From Pilatotrama ljubarskyi (Eukaryota > Basidiomycota > Agaricomycetes > Polyporales > Polyporaceae), in NCBI GenBank assembly GCA_022385805.1, contig MU277728.1:180359-204613 (forward strand): DNA of 24,255 nt. Reading direction: 5' to 3'. Both the position numbers and the translations under genes were made by a program. This document shows positions 19,383 through 24,255 of the stretch, piece by piece; the first letter of the stretch is position 1; each line of letters starts with the position of its first letter. The notes under the pieces were generated by a model that saw nothing but the letters and a program-made list of their open reading frames with translations, was not told the DNA's origin and did no database searches.

Positions 19383-19984
19383 CTACAAATCCTGGTGCTT
19401 CATCATATCAATGCATTGATGTAGATTGCACTCACAGTGCGGACACATCTGGGATGTTCTCTGGTTGCATATTGCTCCCACCCACACTGAAATGCTCTGG
19501 TCCTTGTATGAAGGTGCTCCTCCGTACAAGTTATCCTGCCAGACCTGCTTGGAGACATCCCACAGGGTATTGGGATTGGCCTCAGCCTTGCTGGTGGTGG
19601 CATGGTTGACATTTGTAAGACTGCTTCTGAGTATCCTCCGCACATATCAACACAGTTCTAACTAGTGCAAAATGTCTGTGCTAATTGCGCCCCTGGGAAA
19701 AGTCTCTAGGTGAAGCATGCAGAATCTCTGAGTGATTGCCTAGCTAGGTCGGGACTATGAGAAACATTGTCTGCTATTTTCCGGAAATTTCTGGTCAAGT
19801 TTAGATATTGGTTGTCTTCAGCAATCAATGTGCTGCACATGTCTCCGGACTCTGTGCCAGCAATCTGGTGAGAAGACTGTCATAGGCACAGCTGTACTCG
19901 ACATTGTCCTCCTTAAATCCAGAGTGTTGCTCAGTCTCAGCATCCCCCATCTCTTTTGTGCTTGGTCCTCTTGGCATCCACAGT
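19383..19984 (-). pseudogene. Uncharacterised basidiomycete ORF remnant with YSCAYDS motif
   Basis: On the minus strand KEDNVEYSCAYDSLLTRLL (about 19915-19855) is followed, after frame changes, by LNLTRNFRKIADNVSHSPD, LARQSLRDSACFT and a Cys-containing MCGGY. Another Cys pair appears in MCPHCEC near 19435. Proteins with an N-terminal (Y/W)SCAYDS/A block, then a helical segment and Cys pairs, are familiar to me as unnamed repetitive ORFs in agaricomycetes; I cannot give a function. The block is in frame with the helicase N-half upstream (19825-20259 is one open frame). Stops near 19823, 19790 and 19660 show decay. Confidence 0.4.
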
Positions 19985-20948
19985 GTTGTTGACTGCTGAC
20001 AGGGCTCTCTCATATTCTCTTGGACAATGACCACAGTGGTAAACTGATGCCAGACTGCCTTGCCAATGGATGCCTCCTGTTGGACATGCACCCGGGTGCC
20101 GTGGATGACTCTGCCAACCTTGTGCGAGTACAGCGCATGTGCATTTCCAGAGCTCATGTCTTCCTTGCTCCAAAATTGTGCTGGAATTTCAGCTTTGGTC
20201 TTTTCCTGCATGAGATCCAGCCATCCTGATGCTTCGATGATCTGCTCTGCCTGCAACATCTGTTGATTTCCGAATTGCTGAGCGTGATCCAGTCATTTGC
20301 TCGAAGTATCGTGTCCTCCAATTCATTGATGTTCATCACCATCATCATTGTAGAATTGGGTATCCATGTCATCCGGGGTCCCATCTTCCAGGTTGAAAGG
20401 TGCGGAGCCAGCCATAAGACTCTTCTTATGCGCTGCAGCAAAGCCATCTTGCATTCATACCGTATAGGGAAATACTTCATGATGTCAACCATGCTGATCT
20501 CATCAATGAAGATGTACCCCACATTCTGGAGGCGCGCTTTGTCCTGCATCAGGCTCACAACAGCATCAGAGGAATTCTTTTGTCTCAGTCCAAGCACGCT
20601 GTAGTATGTAGAGCAGATGAGGGCAGCTGCAGATCCTGTGGGTGCCCACATGAACTGGTAGCTCTCTTGTCTTTCAGCAAGAAGATGCGTCAAGGCTTTG
20701 ATGACCTGAGACTTGCCAGTGCCAGCCATGCCACTGAGGTACATCTTCAGCCTGAGCATCACGTGCATCGTCCTCATGCTTTGATGATCTGTACAACCTC
20801 TTTCTAGTTGTGTAAGATAACAGATAGAGACATCACAGTTTGGCAATAGGACAGGTCCGGAAATTCCCATATAGGTCCAATTCACTAGCTCTCTCTTTTC
20901 TTGTAACACATGTACCAGACTGAACCAGCCCTCTATCAAAGGTGTCAC
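19985..20948 (-). pseudogene. Helitron/PIF1-type helicase, N-terminal half, broken
   Basis: An open frame from 20948 contains MYLSGMAGTGKSQVIKALTH with Walker A at 20732-20709. It also has FMWAPTGSAAALI, TYYSVLGL and the Walker B string YIFIDEISMVDIMKYF near 20510-20485. These are the diagnostic PIF1 superfamily 1 motifs. The usual GDFAQLPP block after Walker B is not found. Coding shifts frame and crosses two stops near 20330 and 20300. It resumes with ALYSHKVGRVIHGTRV, QEASIGKAVWHQFTTVVIV and ENMRE, where homology stops at about 19985. The C-terminal half is absent here. The frame continues without a stop into the YSCAYDS sequence, so a chimeric tail replaces the helicase C-terminus. In basidiomycetes such proteins are usually carried by Helitrons; no Rep domain is visible here. 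Confidence 0.82.
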
Positions 20949-21385
20949 TTGACATTGGCTTCAAGCTTGAACATGACAAAAGCTGGTCACAGACTGTACA
21001 TGCAGCTTCAAAAAACTGATCATGGCCAGTATCAACGACAAAGCCTCTTATAGTTCCAGCTATAAAAGTCTCACTTAGAGGTGGAGGTGAGACACCTAGA
21101 CATTAAGATGAATCAGAGTGCCTTTTCCTTCTACATATTTTGCTGCATTCAGCAGTATTTCCATACCCTAGCCCTCTCCTCTAGCACCTGCAAAGTGGCT
21201 GGCAATAGCACCTGTGACTGTCATAGACATTTTTGACCATCTTTGACATCCCCGCTGGAGTGTGGCCAATCTATATGACTGTTGCCTATTGGTGACTAAT
21301 GTGGCTGGTGCCAGCCCAAATAGTCACCTGTGGATATTGCTGATGGAGTGACTCAGCTGCAACGGCCTCAGCTCTGTTTGCTTGC
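20949..21385. other. No recognised feature
   Basis: About 440 bp with no clear frame. It could hold lost 5' exons of the dioxygenase-like gene to the right or of the helicase to the left, but I see no motif. Confidence 0.4.
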
Positions 21386-22085
21386 TTGCGCTTTTCTTTC
21401 TACTCACGCATGGCTACGAAGGTGAATTGCATCATAATTGATCATCCCAGAACCTCACATGCTGTTGAGGGTCATACTGCTCTGCGTGACATCCACCCCA
21501 TGTCTTTGAAGAAAGCGCATACCTCTCGTACGAACCATCATCAGATGGTTCCCTACCTTTCCCAGGAACTCGTACTACACCAGAAAACCTATCAGGGTCT
21601 GTGTGAAGTCTTTGAGGATATTTTTCTCTGGGTGAACGAGAAGGTAAGGGTCGGAATGGGCTTCTAATGCTGACCACAATTCCAAGCTCTGTCTGTTCTT
21701 CCCAGATATGCATGATGAGCTCCCACAAGTCGCGAGCATCATGCCTGGCCACAGTGCCTGTCCAGCCCATCCATCCCTTCACTGGATTTGTCATCAATAT
21801 CAATGCGTCAACGAAGGCCCACAGGGATGGAGGTGATCTTTCGGCTTGCGTGGCGATGCCTATCGGGGATTTCCGGGGAGGTGACCTGGTTTGGTAGAGC
21901 CAGATATTCAACTTAGATCGGGGGACCCCGCACTCTTTCCATCTCTCCGCATAAGCCACCTGAATCAGCATTACACAAGGCGGTGTGCCTCTTTGGTCTA
22001 CCACTCAGATGCTGCTGGGCTTGTGTGGGCAGAGGATCGTTTTGGTTGGCAAGGACATTCTTACTTTGACAATGCAGGCCAGTAG
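21386..22085 (+). pseudogene. 2-oxoglutarate/Fe(II) dioxygenase-like gene (TET/JBP-like?), frameshifted
   Basis: The first exon (ATG 21386 or 21410) includes VPYLSQELVLHQKTYQGL and FEDIFLWVNEK. It is followed by a 62-nt intron (21644 GTAAGG to 21705 CAG, branch-like CTGAC). The core reads HPFTGFVININASTKAHRDG with the metal-binding HxD (His 21820, Asp 21826), then IGDFRGGDLVW and a TAG at 21895. In another frame it resumes EPDIQLRSGDPALFPS, ISHLNQHY with the distal His (21957), and TRRCASLVYHSDAAG with the Arg expected to bind 2-oxoglutarate, ending at TAG 22083-22085. Just after the intron, LPQVASIMPGH looks family-like in yet another frame, and a CATCCATC tandem lies at 21768-21775. So at least one and probably three frame changes disrupt it. 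TET/JBP-type enzymes oxidise 5-methylcytosine or thymine and are expanded beside transposons in basidiomycetes. A prolyl-hydroxylase-like role is the alternative. Confidence 0.6.
21644..21705 (+). other. Inferred intron in the dioxygenase-like gene
   Basis: 62 nt, GTAAGG donor, pyrimidine-rich acceptor TTCTTCCCAG, with CTAATGCTGAC as branch-point candidate. Removal joins NEK in phase with the frame of HPFTGF. Confidence 0.6.
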
Positions 22086-22635
22086 ACACTACAATGCATA
22101 CTATACGAGTCAATCATCTGGTGGGACTCAAGACCAGAAAGCATATCAGAATCGTGTACATGGCTGCGAAGATACGTGGGCGGACATCCTAGCCCAAGCG
22201 TGCTAAGCGCTGGCAAGCTACGAGTGACTCAAATCTGAACCGGTCAGCGAGAACTCATGCTCACCTCCCAGCTTCCTTTCATCTGTCCATCCCACCAGAC
22301 TGTGGAAGAACAACTGCAAAACTGATGAGCTGTTCACTCTCAAAACACACTAGTGCTCCCTCTACTGAGCATGGTCGCACACATGCTGCGCAACGGTCCC
22401 TCTGGGCACCGTGGGGTACTGTCTGTAATATATATTGCACCCTGTCAAAAGGCCACAAGGTTATACAAGCACCAAGTCATCAAATTAATTCCTCCCTATA
22501 CCCAGGATCGCTGTGGTTCAAGCTCTACTTGGTAACAGTCAACATCTGACAGCCAAGGAAGCTGACACATGGGCATGTCTTCGCTCTCTCACTGGGGGCA
22601 CAGTTGATACATTGATACCTGCAGGCCCAGATTGC
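22086..22635. other. No recognised feature
   Basis: About 550 bp without a recognisable gene. Small frames on the plus strand show no motif. Confidence 0.4.
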
Positions 22636-22636
22636 C

Positions 22637-23045
22637 ATGCATAACCAGACCAAGGGCAATCAAGGCTTAGAGGCTGCCAAGGAAGCGAAGGATATAAGCG
22701 CAGGGAGTGCAGGAAGTGCAGGGAGAGGCATGTTCCATAGGGCTAATGCATGTCGCCAGTACTGGCGATTGAACCCTTCTACTTCAGATTCAAGCGAGGA
22801 CCTACATGTGGGCAGCGCCAGGGATTCCGCTGGAAATGCATGAACATCCCTTGGCCGTTCTCCAAATCCTGGTCGACTACTTCGTGCTGGGTATACACCT
22901 CATCAAGAGCGCTCGCCTCAAAGTCAAACTGGCCCAAGAGTGCCTGCATGCTGATATCTTTGATGGGGAAGAGGCTGATCTTGGTAGCTTACATACGCGT
23001 CATGTTGTCGATGCTGCCAGGAGAGGAGTCGCAAGGGTAAAATGA
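22637..23045 (+). CDS. Unrecognised ORF(s), possibly a decayed gene
   Basis: Overlapping plus-strand frames at 22637-22843, 22750-23040 and 22806-23045 lie here. The last contains VLQILVDYFVLGIHLIK and KLAQECLHADIFDGEEADLG, which read like a helical protein. 22690-22730 encodes a Gly/Ser or Arg/Glu/Cys low-complexity run, from a near-repeat GCAGGGAGTGCAGGAAGTGCA. I do not recognise a family and cannot show that any frame is expressed. Confidence 0.2.
22753..22768. repeat. Perfect 16-bp palindrome
   Basis: TCGCCAGTACTGGCGA is its own inverse complement with no spacer. Confidence 0.9.
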
Positions 23046-23105
23046 TGTGTACAAGGAATGGCCCATGAGTCGTGCTACGACATGCATCCTTCACATAATG
23101 TCTCT

Positions 23106-24255
23106 TTACAAGTGGTGAATAGAACCTGTGAACGCTACCCCATCAGAGTGGGCCAATCCTGAGTCGTCTGCAGCATCCTCATCCTGGGACTTGTGACACT
23201 GTCTGATATGACGGTTAACCTGTAATTGGGAGGCCCATATGTGCTCGCATCTGGCTGGGGGAAGCTGTTTGTCCTGTGCGCATATAGGACAAGTTTGAGG
23301 GCCTTTGTGAGGGCCCTGAACGGGTGACAATGGATCTAATAGCAAGCAGAGTATGATCACTCTGTGATGGTGCATAAAGATAGCTCGACGTACCTCATGA
23401 GGGTCTAGGTCCTAACCCTTGTAGATCTTCAGAGGGATTATTCACCAAGTCCTCATTTTCCACATCCACATCTCCGCACTGAATGACGTCGGAGTGGCAC
23501 TTGTTGTGCATGAGCTGGTCGAGAACGCGCTTGAGTGGGACACCGGCCTCTATTTCCATAACACACTGAGAGATGTTGTCCATGGTTGGCCTGTCAGCAC
23601 CAGCACGAGCAGAGACAACCTGGGAACACCTGAGCACTTCGGACGCCTGCCGGTGGTGCAAAATGCTTTTGGTGAGCTCCGACTTCAGGACACGGTTCAG
23701 AGTTGTTGCAGAGCCATCCCTGAAACAATATGCGGTGGCCAGCATGCCTAAGCCGTTGTGTCAACCTGGGAACATTATGCCATCTCTCTGATGATAGTAT
23801 ACATACTGTCAAGTCCAGCTTGCTCGGCCAGGGTCTTCAAGTAGTCCAGGAATGGTTGGCTGGACGGTCACCTAGCCTGTAAGATTCTTCCAGTATATCG
23901 TAAGAAGCACTCACGACCAGGGGTGTAGTCCGTGCCCCCCTTTCCATGCAACAAGTTCAACCTCAACGATGAACGCTGTTGGGTCTTCTGCCATGCAATG
24001 AATGCGTATATGCTAGATATGCAACAGATACTTAGCAAAAGGCCTGTGGCAAGAGGGTAGCAGGAGAACAGACTCTCGACTCACCTTGTACTTTAGGTAC
24101 CAGTCTGGGTAATACACGGTACTGAGTAGGGAGCCAGGGCGGCAAGCGGTATAGAAGGGAAGCAGCATGACTATGACATGCTGGACGGCCTCCAACAGTC
24201 ATATCGAGTCCGATCGGAAGCCCAGTGAGCGAATGCCAGGTGCCAGAATGTACGA
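23106..24255 (-). CDS. Tyrosine-recombinase-like gene (DUF3435/Crypton type) with zinc-finger-like tail, 5' end outside window
   Basis: Proposed exons are 24255-24085, 24012-23915, 23859-23807, 23747-23417 and 23361-23106. Spliced, they read VIVMLLPFYTACRPGSLLS (box I Arg), YYPDWYLKYK, AFIVEVELVAWKGGHG, PFLDYLKTLAEQAGLDS, MLATAYCFRDGSATTLNRVL (box II-like Arg) and LTKSILHHRQASEVLRCSQ. A C-terminal CPIC followed by HIRQCH is C2H2-like with a long spacer. The order fits the catalytic core of fungal tyrosine recombinases that move Crypton-type elements by cutting and joining DNA. At the expected nucleophile position I see Cys-Ser, not Tyr. An in-frame TGA (24201-24199) precedes the first recognisable block, so either an intron lies upstream or the gene is dead. 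If the last intron is not used, exon 4 runs to a stop at 23397-23395. The family call is from pattern recognition only. Confidence 0.55.
23362..23416 (-). other. Possible intron 4 of the recombinase-like gene
   Basis: 55 nt with a weaker GTTAGG donor and ATCACAG acceptor. Removal skips the TGA at 23397 and joins SEDLQG to VIILCLLLD in the frame of the zinc-finger-like tail. It is less certain than the other three. Confidence 0.4.
23748..23806 (-). other. Inferred intron 3 of the recombinase-like gene
   Basis: 59 nt, GTATGT donor and GCTTAG acceptor with TTGACAC as branch candidate. It joins AGLD-S to MLATAYCFRDG in frame. Confidence 0.65.
23860..23914 (-). other. Inferred intron 2 of the recombinase-like gene
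   Basis: 55 nt, GTGAGT donor and GTCCAG acceptor. Splicing forms a Ser codon across the junction and bypasses two stops, joining HPW to SQPFLDYLK. Confidence 0.65.
24013..24084 (-). other. Inferred intron 1 of the recombinase-like gene
   Basis: 72 nt on the minus strand, AAG|GTGAGT donor and ATCTAG acceptor, with TGCTAAG as branch candidate. It joins YLKYK to HIRIHCMAED in phase 0. Confidence 0.65.
24107..24255 (-). repeat. 149-bp direct repeat, copy 2 (recombinase-gene exon)
   Basis: Same sequence and orientation as 9466-9614 with 7 mismatches, 14,641 bp apart. The match runs to the last base of the window, so its true right limit is unknown. Confidence 0.92.

Noticed and set aside
21432..22004. 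A 190-codon minus-strand open frame
   Set aside because: It lies opposite the dioxygenase motifs (AHRD, ISHLN), which are clearly on the plus strand.
9466..24255. The 14.6-kb direct repeats as ends of a giant Starship-like element
   Set aside because: The repeats are internal exon sequence of a recombinase gene, not terminal sequences, and no cargo boundaries or target duplications are seen.

Overview
The window looks like nuclear DNA of a basidiomycete fungus, most likely an agaricomycete. The support is the mix of transposon families, the very short introns that restore reading frames (55-72 nt, GT...AG), and A/B-box tRNA-derived repeats. I see no operons, Shine-Dalgarno sites, CRISPR arrays or intact housekeeping genes. 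Almost everything recognisable is a mobile element or its remains, spread through AT-rich DNA and a degenerate satellite array. Family calls rest on motifs recognised by eye; no database search was run.

Left part. 1-2932 (minus) is a long uninterrupted Ty1/copia Gag-Pol frame that leaves the window before reverse transcriptase. Its probable 5' LTR is 3200-3414. Two head-to-head tRNA-derived repeats of 278 bp form an inverted pair (3673-3950 and 4209-4486). From 5.2 to 9.3 kb come another tRNA-like repeat, a gypsy-type LTR with a short gag-like start (5477-6147), a polypurine tract with a second LTR-like start (7540 on), a 10-bp minisatellite, and a stop-riddled Ty3/gypsy RNase H segment (8374-9320).

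Middle part. 9466-10395 (minus) is a broken copy of a tyrosine-recombinase-like gene. A better preserved copy, with inferred introns and a C-terminal zinc-finger-like segment, is cut by the right edge (23106-24255, minus). The C-terminal half of a Helitron/PIF1-type helicase is at 11244-12416 (plus). About 3.8 kb of degenerate satellite (13.0-16.8 kb) follows, with a solo LTR inserted at 13960-14650 between perfect 5-bp target duplications. After a GC-rich insert containing a 30-bp-arm hairpin (16852-16927), the same satellite continues in the opposite orientation (about 17.0-17.45 kb).

Right part. A frameshifted Tnp2-like transposase (18081-18935, plus) is followed by a tRNA-like repeat. Next come a minus-strand ORF with a YSCAYDS motif and the N-terminal half of a PIF1-type helicase (to 20948). 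A decayed 2-oxoglutarate/Fe(II) dioxygenase with TET/JBP-like features (21386-22085, plus) and the recombinase-like gene at the edge complete it. The two helicase halves meet at the same protein position on opposite strands, which fits either an inversion of about 8.8 kb or two unrelated truncated copies. No cooperative pathway is evident beyond this clustering of mobile-element genes.
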